Assembly: GCA_964501925.1 (NCBI GenBank)
Contig: CAZCTM010000019.1
Coordinates: 1 to 40,585, forward strand
Source of the DNA: CAYLYU01 sp964501925
GTDB lineage: Bacteria; Pseudomonadota; Zetaproteobacteria; Mariprofundales; Mariprofundaceae
Direction of reading: 5' to 3'
DNA: 40,585 bases
In this document: one piece after another, positions 1 to 7,731 of the stretch
How positions within the stretch are numbered: position 1 is the first letter of the stretch
Layout: each line of letters begins with the position of its first letter
Position numbers and translations under genes: made by a program
The notes under the pieces: model-generated
Seen by the model: only the letters and a program-made list of their open reading frames with translations
What the model was told of the DNA's origin: nothing
Databases searched by the model: none

Positions 1-118
1 AACCGGTGAGCGAGGAGGCCCACTAGATGATTATCAGGCTTTCATATCTTGATATCTACCCGCGCAAGGCTTGCCTCACATGCCACTGAACCAGGACATC
101 GAAACGTGTCTTCATGTT
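1..118. other. left edge, no gene recognised
   Basis: This stretch lies downstream of the minus-strand hydrolase gene. One plus-strand frame stays open to a TAG at 24-26 and could be the last codons of a gene outside the window, but seven codons are too few to identify anything. No convincing hairpin terminator, tRNA or repeat is visible. Confidence 0.4.
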
Positions 119-1261
119 TCATTTGCGCATGGCGAGCAGGGAAGAGACGGCCTGCCACAGGCGGATGGTATCCATCAGACCAGGCCTCCCCAAATCCACA
201 TGGGCAAGATCATCGACGATATACAATTCTACCTGGTCCTGTGGCAGGGCGGCGGCCAGGGCGACGCTTTCGCTGTAGGGAATAATGCTGTCGTTTCTGC
301 CGTGAACGAGGATCACTCTGGCTGTGATTCGGGACAGATCTTTCGTCCGCAGGTTCAACGCCTCCACCTCCGCCCGGATGGGTTCCGGCAGTTGCGCAAA
401 TAGACCGGCAGCCTTCTCCCTGTCCTGATTGGTCAGGAAGGTGTACAGGGCTTTTCCATCCGGGCCCAGACGCCGCACAAGATCCTCGACTCCCTTCTCA
501 GGGTGCTTCAACCTGCGCCAGGCTATGGCCCGAATGGTTTCAGCGTCCTTTCTGCTGGTGAGGAAATCAGCGTTGCTGAGGGCGAAGACCCACATGCCAT
601 AATGATTTGGCTTGATGTAGTGCCAGATACCATCCACCTTGAAATAACCTGTGGTGAAGAAGGTCGCCACTGCATGCAGGTCATAATATCCACCCACACC
701 GAAAATAAATCGAACCTGGTGGCGAGACCCCTCCCGCGCTGCTGCCAGTATGCTGGGCCCGACCGCATAACTGAATGCGAAAATGCCCGCCCTGCCATGG
801 GGGGCAAGATCCTGCCTGGATATCAGATATGCCAGGGCGTCCGCTATCTCCTGAACCTGAGTGATCCGGATCTTCAGCTTCCGCAGGGATGGAATATCCG
901 GGACCAGCACGGAGAATCCGGCGCGCGCAAGGGTGTTGGCCATGGCGACCAGTCGCGGTTCATCCTTTCCGGCCGGGTGGACGCCGGGAACCAGTACAAT
1001 GCCGGCACGGGTTTCTCCGGCTGACCGGTAGATGTCCCCGTGATGCAGCCGCCCCTGGACGGCATAGGCAATGGACTTCCGCACCGGCAAAGCTGTCTGA
1101 TCCTTCAGGATGCTGGGAGCATCCCGCGCTGCAATGTCAGCCAGAACCAGTGCCGCCTCCAGCCCGTCCCGGGGGGAGCAGGCCTGAAGGACAGGGACGA
1201 GGCAGATCCAGATCAGCCATGTCAATCGCCTTGGGCCTTTCCCCGGGTGGTCTGAGTGCAA
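119..1261 (-). CDS. alpha/beta-hydrolase-fold lipoprotein
   Basis: A 380-residue putative serine hydrolase anchored in the envelope. Residues 10-28 form a lipoprotein signal (two Arg, hydrophobic core, lipobox LQAC with Cys28). The core has an alpha/beta-hydrolase pattern: an oxyanion-like LVPGVHP near 90, a nucleophile elbow AFSYAVG with Ser164 (Ala instead of the usual Gly before it), an acid in HGRNDS (Asp324) and a histidine in DLAHVD (His354). The substrate cannot be told. The start is TTG, because no ATG precedes the lipobox; an AGGTGA lies just upstream. It begins 10 bases after the stop of the DUF1992 gene, so the two are probably co-transcribed. Confidence 0.75.
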   Translation of the reverse strand: MHSDHPGKGPRRLTWLIWICLVPVLQACSPRDGLEAALVLADIAARDAPSILKDQTALPVRKSIAYAVQGRLHHGDIYRSAGETRAGIVLVPGVHPAGKDEPRLVAMANTLARAGFSVLVPDIPSLRKLKIRITQVQEIADALAYLISRQDLAPHGRAGIFAFSYAVGPSILAAAREGSRHQVRFIFGVGGYYDLHAVATFFTTGYFKVDGIWHYIKPNHYGMWVFALSNADFLTSRKDAETIRAIAWRRLKHPEKGVEDLVRRLGPDGKALYTFLTNQDREKAAGLFAQLPEPIRAEVEALNLRTKDLSRITARVILVHGRNDSIIPYSESVALAAALPQDQVELYIVDDLAHVDLGRPGLMDTIRLWQAVSSLLAMRK

Positions 1262-1271
1262 GGTCTTTCAC

Positions 1272-1646
1272 CTAGCCGGTGAAACGATTCAGGAGTTTCT
1301 GATAATAGATATCTTCCAGTTCCAGGCTGGAACCCGTTGGGCGCATGGCATCCAGCCTGGATATCAGCAGACTGAGCTTCCTGCGAGCGTGATTGCGTTC
1401 CTGCTCGTCACTGAGCAAACCCAGCATGTCCGCGAGGTTGACGATTTCCTTTCTCAGCTCAAGTTCAGGTGGCAGGCAGCCGGCGTTTTTCATGATCCTG
1501 TAGGCCATGCGCAGCTCCTCGGGTACAAGGCTGTCATCTTCAATGAACATGGGTTTTCCTACACCCGGCAGGTAGTCGAATTCCCCCTGTTCCATGGCCT
1601 CACATATGCGTGATTCAGCGATTTTCCTGATCAGTGAGCTGAACAT
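1272..1646 (-). CDS. DUF1992 (DnaJC28-like) protein
   Basis: A 124-residue cytoplasmic protein of the DUF1992 family, which includes E. coli YhdN and the conserved domain of human DNAJC28. The hallmark is the N-terminal run ESRICEAMEQGEFDYLPGVGKP followed by a helical, charged C-terminus. Its molecular function is not established; no J domain is present. I place the start at the ATG at 1646, because family members begin a few residues before this motif. An in-frame TTG at 1688 would add 14 residues. It heads a two-gene minus-strand unit with the hydrolase lipoprotein and is divergent from sppA. Confidence 0.8.
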   Translation of the reverse strand: MFSSLIRKIAESRICEAMEQGEFDYLPGVGKPMFIEDDSLVPEELRMAYRIMKNAGCLPPELELRKEIVNLADMLGLLSDEQERNHARRKLSLLISRLDAMRPTGSSLELEDIYYQKLLNRFTG

Positions 1647-1736
1647 GGCATTCCACCCGTTTTTTGGTTTCACATCGGACCCGTTCAATCATAGTTTAAC
1701 AAACCTGAACGATCGCTGCGGATCTTTTTTCGTCCC

Positions 1737-1744
1737 GGGAGGTG
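1737..1744 (+). promoter_or_regulatory. ribosome binding site of the S49 peptidase gene
   Basis: GGGAGGTG is the only good Shine-Dalgarno upstream of the conserved part of the peptidase. It points to a non-ATG start, TTG at 1747 (4 bases after GGAGG) or CTG at 1750 (7 bases). The 100-base region 1647-1746 between the divergent DUF1992 and peptidase genes must hold both promoters; I see no strong -35/-10 pair. Confidence 0.5.
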
Positions 1745-1746
1745 TT

Positions 1747-3459
1747 TTGCTGAATCAGCTCATTTACGTGTTGCGCCGTGCGGTGAGGTCGGCCGGCAAT
1801 GCCCTGCGGCACTTGCGCAAGCCGCCCGATTATGTGGTGTTTGTTCTGGACGGGACTTATCCGGAATTGCCGCAGCCTCGTTCGGGATGGCCACCCCGTG
1901 TGTTTGGACCGAAAAAAGCCAGCATGCACGATCTTGCCGGCTTTTTTCGCCGGATTGGACGGGATGAGCGTATCAAGGGTGTTGTGCTTCATCTGCGCCG
2001 GCTGGAGATGCCGGCTAGCCAGCTTGAAACCCTGCGTGATCTGATCGCGGAACTGAAATCCGGGGGCAAGCGTGTCATTGCGTGGTCAAGCCGCTACACG
2101 GGAGCGAACTATTTTGTCGCCTGCGCCGCCGATGAGATCCTCTTGCAGACCGGCGGTCAGATCTGGCCTCTTGGCATTCACCGGCAGTTCTATTTTCTTG
2201 CCGATGCCCTGGATCGGGTGGGCATGAAGGCGGATATTCTCCAGATAAGCCCCTATAAGTCGGCCGCCGATCTCCTGACCCGGAATCGCATGAGCGACCA
2301 GATGCGGGAGATGATGAACTGGCTGGCGGATGACGCCTTTGAGGAGCTGGTGCGGGCAGTGGCCAGGGGCCGGCACATGGATGAACGCTCCTCACGCGCC
2401 CTGATCGATGCTTCACCCTATACGGATACCGAGGCCCTGAAGGTGAAGGCGGTTGACAGGTTGATCAGTGAGGAGGACCTCCCGGATTATCTCGGATCGG
2501 GGAACAGGAAGGCGGTGCTGACGCCTTTTGAGAAGGCGGGAAAAGCGATCCCCAGGCTGGCGGTTCCCCGTCCGGGTCCATACGTGGCCCTTCTGCGCAT
2601 TGAAGGGGATATCGTTGACGGTCGCAGCAGACGCGTTCCCCGTCCGCTTCCCATCCCTTTCTTCGTTGGCTTGCAGGCGGGAGATCTGAGCGTTGTCAGG
2701 CAGGTTCGGGAGCTGATCAGAAACAAGCGGGTCAAGGCCGTTCTCATGTACGTGAATTCACGCGGAGGTTCCGCCACGGCGTCCGAAGCCATTTCGGCGG
2801 CCGTGGAAAAACTGGCGGCAAGGAAACCTGTCGTGGTCTCGATGGGGTCGGTGGCCGCATCAGGAGGTTATTACGTTGCTGCACCGGCCCAGAGGATTTT
2901 TGCCCAGCCGGGAACCATGACGGGTTCAATTGGCGTGCTCTGGGGCAAGATCGTTGTTGCGGACCTTCTCGATCATCTGCAATTTCGTCACGAATCCGTT
3001 ACGCGAGGTCAGCATGCCGGCCTCTACGACCCCCTGAAACCTTTCAGTGATGAAGAGCGACGGATCATCCGGGAGCACCTTGAACGCAGCTATGAAGTGT
3101 TTGTCACCAGGGTGATGAAGGGCAGAGGAATGGCAAGGGACACGGTGACTGAAATCGGTGACGGCAAGGTCTGGAGCGGCAGACAGGCGAAGCGGCACGG
3201 ACTCGTGGATGAGCTGGGTTCCCTTCAGAGGGCGCTTGAAAAGGCCAGGGAGCTGGGCGGCCTGGCGGAGGATGCGCCCCTGCGCGAGGTGAGCGTGGAG
3301 AGGACATCCATGCTCACAGGCGTGCGGGCCGAGACGTGGGTGACGGAGATCATTGGCATGGTTCGGCGCTTCAATGCCACCCAGATCCACTATCTTTGCC
3401 CTTTGGCACGGGATCATTCGGGGTCCGGTTCTTTTCCCGATCAGGGATCAGGATGGTGA
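1747..3459 (+). CDS. sppA: S49 family peptidase, SppA (protease IV) long form
   Basis: About 570 residues with the duplicated ClpP-like architecture of long SppA, which degrades cleaved signal peptides at the inner membrane. The Ser-Lys dyad is intact: the N-terminal half carries the lysine in SPYKSAADLLTR (codon 2257-2259) and the C-terminal half the serine in GSVAASGGYY (about residue 372). MYVNSRGG is the family's glycine-rich substrate loop, and GTMTGSIGVLWGK is also typical. Unlike E. coli SppA no membrane anchor is visible; the N-terminus is a basic amphipathic stretch. The open frame continues upstream to 1594, but that part overlaps DUF1992 on the other strand and is not family-like. 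It is followed 4 bases later by the MFS gene. Confidence 0.85.
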   Translation: MLNQLIYVLRRAVRSAGNALRHLRKPPDYVVFVLDGTYPELPQPRSGWPPRVFGPKKASMHDLAGFFRRIGRDERIKGVVLHLRRLEMPASQLETLRDLIAELKSGGKRVIAWSSRYTGANYFVACAADEILLQTGGQIWPLGIHRQFYFLADALDRVGMKADILQISPYKSAADLLTRNRMSDQMREMMNWLADDAFEELVRAVARGRHMDERSSRALIDASPYTDTEALKVKAVDRLISEEDLPDYLGSGNRKAVLTPFEKAGKAIPRLAVPRPGPYVALLRIEGDIVDGRSRRVPRPLPIPFFVGLQAGDLSVVRQVRELIRNKRVKAVLMYVNSRGGSATASEAISAAVEKLAARKPVVVSMGSVAASGGYYVAAPAQRIFAQPGTMTGSIGVLWGKIVVADLLDHLQFRHESVTRGQHAGLYDPLKPFSDEERRIIREHLERSYEVFVTRVMKGRGMARDTVTEIGDGKVWSGRQAKRHGLVDELGSLQRALEKARELGGLAEDAPLREVSVERTSMLTGVRAETWVTEIIGMVRRFNATQIHYLCPLARDHSGSGSFPDQGSGW

Positions 3460-3463
3460 CTGA

Positions 3464-4723
3464 ATGGTGAAAAGAGAGCTTTCCTGGTCTTTCTACGACT
3501 GGGCAAACTCCGCCTTTGCCACGACCGTGATGGCCGGCTTCTTTCCATTGTTCTTCAAGGAATACTGGAGTGCCGGCATGGATGCCGGCGAGAGTACCTT
3601 CTGGCTGGGTGCGGCCAATTCGATTGCCAGCATTGTTGTCGCAGCCTTTGCGCCTGTTCTGGGTGCCATTGCTGACAGGGGCAGCTCGAAGAAACGGTTT
3701 CTCCTTTTCTTTGCCCTGATGGGCATCGTGATGACCGGTGGTCTCTATCTGGTTTCCGGGGGGGCATGGGGGATGGCTGTAGCCCTGTACATCCTTGCCA
3801 TCATCGGTTTCTCCGGTGGCAATGTCTTTTACGATTCACTCCTGCCTGCGGTGGCCGATGAGCGGCGGGTTGATTTTGTTTCCGCTTTCGGCTTCGCAAT
3901 GGGCTATCTGGGCGGCGGGCTTTTATTTGCGCTCAATGTGGCCATGACATTATGGCCCGGGACGTTCGGACTGGTCGATGCCGCCCAGGCCGTCCGGATT
4001 TCCTTTCTCATGGTGGCCTGCTGGTGGGCGATTTTTTCCGTGCCGGTTTTTGTTTTTGTTGATGAACCCGGGACAGGCCAGGGGTTGGGCTTTGCCGCTG
4101 CGGTTCGCGGAGGATTCAGACAGCTTTTTGCCACCTTTGCAGAAATCAGGCGGTTGAAGGTGGTTTTCCTGTTTCTGGCCGGATACTGGCTGTATATCGA
4201 TGGTGTTGACACCATTGTTCGCATGGCGGTGGATTTCGGCCTTTCCCTGGGATTTGAGGCCAACGGGCTCATCGTGGCCCTGCTGATTACCCAGTTTGTC
4301 GGTTTTCCTGCCGCCATTGCCTTTGGCAAACTGGGGGAACGCCTCGGTGCCAAGACCGGCATCTTTATCGGCATCGGTGTCTACAGTGGCGTTACGATCT
4401 GGGGATATTTCATGCAGCATCCGGCAGAGTTCTATGCCATGGCCGTTGCCATCGGTCTTGTTCAGGGGGGTGTACAGTCGCTTAGCCGTTCCCTTTACAC
4501 CAGGCTCATTCCAGGGGACAAGGCGGCCGAGTTCTTTGGCTTTTACAATATGATGGGCAAGTTTGCGGCTGTGCTGGGTCCCATGCTTATGGGTTGGGTT
4601 GCTCTGGTCACCGGCAGTCCCAGGGCCTCGATCCTGGCTGTTCTCATCCTCTTTCTTGCCGGTGCTGCTCTGTTGTATTTTGTGGATGTCGAGGAAGGAA
4701 AACGGATCGGCACGGCCGCCTGA
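3464..4723 (+). CDS. MFS transporter, UMF1 (Atg22-like) family
   Basis: A 419-residue inner-membrane carrier with about 12 hydrophobic helices. The N-terminus ELSWSFYDWANSAFATTV is the signature of the UMF1/Atg22-like branch of the major facilitator superfamily; GAIADRGSSKKR is the loop 2-3 MFS motif. Yeast Atg22 exports amino acids from the vacuole, but bacterial substrates of this branch are unknown. It lies 4 bases downstream of sppA, so peptide or amino-acid movement after signal-peptide degradation is a possible but unproven link. It ends convergently with rfaE2, 31 bases apart. Confidence 0.85.
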   Translation: MVKRELSWSFYDWANSAFATTVMAGFFPLFFKEYWSAGMDAGESTFWLGAANSIASIVVAAFAPVLGAIADRGSSKKRFLLFFALMGIVMTGGLYLVSGGAWGMAVALYILAIIGFSGGNVFYDSLLPAVADERRVDFVSAFGFAMGYLGGGLLFALNVAMTLWPGTFGLVDAAQAVRISFLMVACWWAIFSVPVFVFVDEPGTGQGLGFAAAVRGGFRQLFATFAEIRRLKVVFLFLAGYWLYIDGVDTIVRMAVDFGLSLGFEANGLIVALLITQFVGFPAAIAFGKLGERLGAKTGIFIGIGVYSGVTIWGYFMQHPAEFYAMAVAIGLVQGGVQSLSRSLYTRLIPGDKAAEFFGFYNMMGKFAAVLGPMLMGWVALVTGSPRASILAVLILFLAGAALLYFVDVEEGKRIGTAA

Positions 4724-4754
4724 GCAGGTGGGATACCGATGATCGCATTCCTGT

Positions 4755-5234
4755 TCAGGTATCCAGAGCCCGGATACGGGCGATCAGCGCGGTTGTGGAA
4801 TGTCCCTTGATGAAGGGGACAATGATGACACGGCCGCCATTCTCGTGGACTTCCCTGGCGCCGACAATGTCATCCGGCCGATAATCCCCGCCTTTCACCA
4901 GTATATCCGGTTTCAGTGCCTTGATGAGTGCAAGCGGCGTGTCCTCCGAAAAGGGAACGACCATATCCACCGGTTTCAGTGCTGACAGAAGGGCTGCCCG
5001 ATCCTCAAGCGTGTTTACCGGTCTGTGTCTTCCTTTCAGACGGTGGACCGAGGCATCGTCGTTCAGACCTACAATCAACACATCACCCAGTGATTTTGCC
5101 TCTTCCAGGTAGGCGATATGTCCTGGATGGAGAAGATCGAAGCATCCATTGGTGAAAACGATCTTCTTCCCGTCTCGCCTGAATGCGCGGACAAGGGCGA
5201 CGGCCTGTGGAAGCGGCGTAAGATGAAGTGACAT
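4755..5234 (-). CDS. rfaE2: D-glycero-beta-D-manno-heptose 1-phosphate adenylyltransferase
   Basis: A 159-residue cytoplasmic nucleotidyltransferase that adenylylates heptose 1-phosphate to ADP-heptose for the LPS inner core. The HxGH nucleotidyl-transfer motif is in TNGCFDLLHPGHIAYL; VGLNDDASV and the C-terminal VKGGDYRPDDIVG also match the RfaE2/HldC half of HldE. It is a stand-alone adenylyltransferase, so the kinase RfaE1/HldA must be encoded elsewhere. It is the last gene of the rsmI operon, 21 bases after the BON gene and three genes after the gmhA-like gene, which catalyses the first step of the same pathway. Confidence 0.93.
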   Translation of the reverse strand: MSLHLTPLPQAVALVRAFRRDGKKIVFTNGCFDLLHPGHIAYLEEAKSLGDVLIVGLNDDASVHRLKGRHRPVNTLEDRAALLSALKPVDMVVPFSEDTPLALIKALKPDILVKGGDYRPDDIVGAREVHENGGRVIIVPFIKGHSTTALIARIRALDT

Positions 5235-5255
5235 GCCGGAATTGCCGGGCCTGGA

Positions 5256-5834
5256 TTACTCTTTGCTTACGCGCATCATGTCCACCACGCTTGCCACACC
5301 CTTTGTGGAATAGGCCAGGTCCTTCGCCCGGTGACGTTCAACATTGCTTGCGACCAGCCCCTGTAGATAGACCTTGCCGTCCACTGTTTCAACATGGATG
5401 GAAAATCCCGAGGTAATGGGGTCATCGAGGAGCTTGGCCTTTACCTTGGTGGTGATCCAGGTATCGGAAACCAGCGATTCTGTCTCAGGCTTTCCCAGCT
5501 TGATCTCGGATTTTACATCCCGCACGCGGGGAAAGCTTTTGCAGATCTGGATGGCCCGATCGATCTGATCCTTTCTGGGCAGATAACCGGTGAGGATCAC
5601 CTTGGATTCAATAACCTCGACACTGACCCAGCGCGAAGGCAGATCCTCTTCAAGCGCCATACGGCCACGGATCTTTCCAGCCAGAACCATGTCATCCAGG
5701 TGGGTGCCGACAGATCGCTTGTCGTTGGCCGCACTTCCGGTGGCTGCCCCACCGCCCACAATGGCCGTCGCCATGCAGCCAGGCAAGGCAAGCGAAAGAA
5801 TCAATAAAGTGGCGATCTTCGTTTTCTGAAACAT
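5256..5834 (-). CDS. BON-domain outer-membrane lipoprotein, YraP/DolP-like
   Basis: A 192-residue lipoprotein with signal LILSLALPGC (lipobox LPGC, Cys20) and two tandem BON domains, roughly residues 50-115 and 125-190. The second has the typical VDGKVYLQG and VVDMMRV strands. In E. coli the equivalent gene yraP (dolP) lies downstream of diaA, as here, and DolP supports outer-membrane integrity. The start is the ATG at 5834 with GAGGTA upstream; a longer open frame to 5885 overlaps the preceding gene and lacks a signal at its N-terminus. A 13-base gap separates it from the upstream gene. Confidence 0.85.
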   Translation of the reverse strand: MFQKTKIATLLILSLALPGCMATAIVGGGAATGSAANDKRSVGTHLDDMVLAGKIRGRMALEEDLPSRWVSVEVIESKVILTGYLPRKDQIDRAIQICKSFPRVRDVKSEIKLGKPETESLVSDTWITTKVKAKLLDDPITSGFSIHVETVDGKVYLQGLVASNVERHRAKDLAYSTKGVASVVDMMRVSKE

Positions 5835-5847
5835 AAGCCGTACCTCG

Positions 5848-6795
5848 TTAAATCTTGAAACTGATGGATTCCACCACGGCGGCAAACAGCATGGGCAGCA
5901 TGATTTCTGTGGCCCCCGGCAGAATCAGCGTTTGCCCATCCGGTTTGGTCAGACAGCGCAGGGTGTCCTCCGCTGCCGATGGCGCAACGCAGGGGCAGAC
6001 ATCAATGAAGGTCAATCTGTTAATGCTGTTGCCAAGATTCCTCGCAGCATCAAGAGATTGCAGGAACACCCTCGGGATGAGGTTTGAGGCCACATTGATC
6101 AATACCCCGCCGTTTGCAATGGCCATCATGCCGGCCAGAAGATGGAAATCGGTATAACCGGCCGCACCCAGGGTTTCACCGTGGGCTGAAGGATGCAGAT
6201 TGAATGCATCACCACCGATGAGAGGGTGTACGGTGACGGGGACCCCGTAATGAAAGGCCATGGCCAATATGCTGTGTTCCAGATGCTGGCATTCGGAATC
6301 AAGGAGCTTGCTTCCGACAGCCTTGCCAATCCCCCATCCTTCGCCAGCCCCGAAAGTCAGGGCCTCATTGATCAGTTGACCCGTTTCGTCCGTTCCCTGG
6401 CATGAGCCCGCGACGATATCCGCCTCCGTGCATCGAAAGGTGGAACCGGCCAGGGCGATCTCCACATCCTTGACACAGGCCTCACCAGTGAGTGCGAGGC
6501 CGGTGATCAGGTGCTCTTCAAGCAGGTGGATGATAAGCGGATTGAGGCCAGATGTGATTGCATTCGCTCCGCAACCAAGGAAGAGGCTTCGTCCATGGCG
6601 GTGTGCAGAGACAATGGCATCCCGTGCCAGCATGAGCTGGGCGGATGTCCCAAGCCCCGGCAGGCTGCACAGAAAATCGGAGAAGCTTCCACCCGCCCGC
6701 CAGGATGAACCGAAATCCTCGCCGTTTGCTTCAATGTTACGATCCTCAAGGGAGGGTGGATTCAGTTTATCGAATGAAAGGGGCTTTATCGGCAT
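5848..6795 (-). CDS. deoxyhypusine-synthase-like protein of unknown function
   Basis: A 315-residue cytoplasmic protein that I read as a bacterial member of the deoxyhypusine synthase (NAD-binding) fold family. Supporting segments are LFLGCGANAITSGL, ITGLALTGEACVKDVEIALAG, TDETGQLINEAL, VPVTVHPLIGGDAFNLHPSA, GAAGYTDFHLLA and GGVLINVASN...FLQSLDAARNLG. The lysine-containing WGK motif of true deoxyhypusine synthases is not visible, and bacteria lack eIF5A, so the reaction must differ. It overlaps the gmhA-like gene by 10 bases and precedes the BON gene, which ties it to envelope or heptose functions by context only. The family call is from memory of conserved segments; no search was run. Confidence 0.55.
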   Translation of the reverse strand: MPIKPLSFDKLNPPSLEDRNIEANGEDFGSSWRAGGSFSDFLCSLPGLGTSAQLMLARDAIVSAHRHGRSLFLGCGANAITSGLNPLIIHLLEEHLITGLALTGEACVKDVEIALAGSTFRCTEADIVAGSCQGTDETGQLINEALTFGAGEGWGIGKAVGSKLLDSECQHLEHSILAMAFHYGVPVTVHPLIGGDAFNLHPSAHGETLGAAGYTDFHLLAGMMAIANGGVLINVASNLIPRVFLQSLDAARNLGNSINRLTFIDVCPCVAPSAAEDTLRCLTKPDGQTLILPGATEIMLPMLFAAVVESISFKI

Positions 6796-7376
6796 GGTTC
6801 ATCTCCAAACAGGCTGTGATCGATCAGGTCGCAAAGGATGTGAAGACAGGTTATATGCATTTCCTGGACACGGGGGGTGGATGAGTGGGGGATGTTAAGA
6901 TGCACATTCACGCTCGCATGGGCACCCAGGACCCCGCCATTCCTGCCAGTTAAAGCAATGACCTTCATGCGGGATGCTGCTGCGGCTTGTGCTGCTGCGA
7001 GGATGTTGGGTGAATCGCCGCTCGTGGAGATGGCTAGCAAGACGTCGCCTTCATTTCCCAGGGCCTCCACCTGTCGGGCAAAGACCTGTTCAAAAGACAG
7101 ATCGTTGGCGATGCTGGTGATGACTGAGGCATCATGCGTCAGGGCAATGGCGGGCAAACCTGCACGGTCTTTCTCGAAGCGATTGACGAGTTCACCGGCA
7201 AAGTGCTGGGCATCTGCGGCAGAACCACCGTTGCCGCAGAGCAGGATCTTGCCACCCCGCCGAAGACAGTCGCTGAGCAGACCTGCGGCCTCCTGCAGAG
7301 GCCTGACAAGCATTTGGCCACATTTCTGACGAAGAAAAATACCGTCTTCCATGGTTTTCCGGATGCGATCGCGCAT
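6786..7376 (-). CDS. gmhA: SIS-domain protein, phosphoheptose isomerase GmhA / DiaA homologue
   Basis: A 196-residue sugar isomerase (SIS) domain protein. GmhA converts sedoheptulose 7-phosphate to D-glycero-D-manno-heptose 7-phosphate; its paralogue DiaA instead binds DnaA. Position (after rsmI and yraN, before a yraP-like gene) and the C-terminal wording QEMH...CDLIDHSLF are DiaA-like. Yet the residues used in catalysis by E. coli GmhA are kept: Ser52 in CGNGGSAADA, Glu62 in HFAGELVNRF, Gln171 and His179 in QEMHITCLH, where DiaA from memory has Ser-Met and Asn. With rfaE2 in the same operon I favour an active isomerase, possibly with a DiaA role too. It starts 7 bases after the yraN stop. 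Confidence 0.82.
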   Translation of the reverse strand: MRDRIRKTMEDGIFLRQKCGQMLVRPLQEAAGLLSDCLRRGGKILLCGNGGSAADAQHFAGELVNRFEKDRAGLPAIALTHDASVITSIANDLSFEQVFARQVEALGNEGDVLLAISTSGDSPNILAAAQAAAASRMKVIALTGRNGGVLGAHASVNVHLNIPHSSTPRVQEMHITCLHILCDLIDHSLFGDEPCR

Positions 7377-7383
7377 GTGTTTC

Positions 7384-7731
7384 CTACCTCAAGACATCCC
7401 TGAAATGCTCAATCCGGGCCAACCAGCGCCCGGGAGTGAGGATGATTAAATCGAAACGGCATTGCAATGCCGCCAGAGACGGATGATGGGCGAGATAAGC
7501 CAGAACAGCCGAACGAATGCGCTGGCATTTGTCCTTATGCATAGCCAGTAAGGCATCGTCACGGTTGCGACGGCACTTGACCTCTACGAAGGCGATGATG
7601 TCTCCATGTCTGGCAATAATGTCGATCTCACCCCGACCAAGTCGTACGTTGCGATCCAGTATCTCATATCCACGGCGTCTCAGGAAGCGGGCGGCGCGTT
7701 CTTCCGCCTGACGTCCCTTTGCTGTGCTCAT
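7384..7731 (-). CDS. yraN: UPF0102 family protein YraN
   Basis: A 115-residue small protein of the UPF0102 family with a PD-(D/E)XK nuclease-like core: GRGEIDIIA followed by IAFVEVKCR supply the acidic residues and lysine. Its cellular role is not settled, though links to DNA processing and Holliday-junction resolvase relatives have been proposed. It overlaps the end of rsmI by 4 bases (7728-7731), indicating translational coupling, and precedes the gmhA/diaA-like gene as in E. coli. Confidence 0.92.
   Translation of the reverse strand: MSTAKGRQAEERAARFLRRRGYEILDRNVRLGRGEIDIIARHGDIIAFVEVKCRRNRDDALLAMHKDKCQRIRSAVLAYLAHHPSLAALQCRFDLIILTPGRWLARIEHFRDVLR

Noticed and set aside
4731..4764. Inverted repeat GGATACC/GGTATCC between the convergent MFS and rfaE2 genes
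   Set aside because: Seven base pairs with a 20-base loop and no T-run; too weak to call a terminator.
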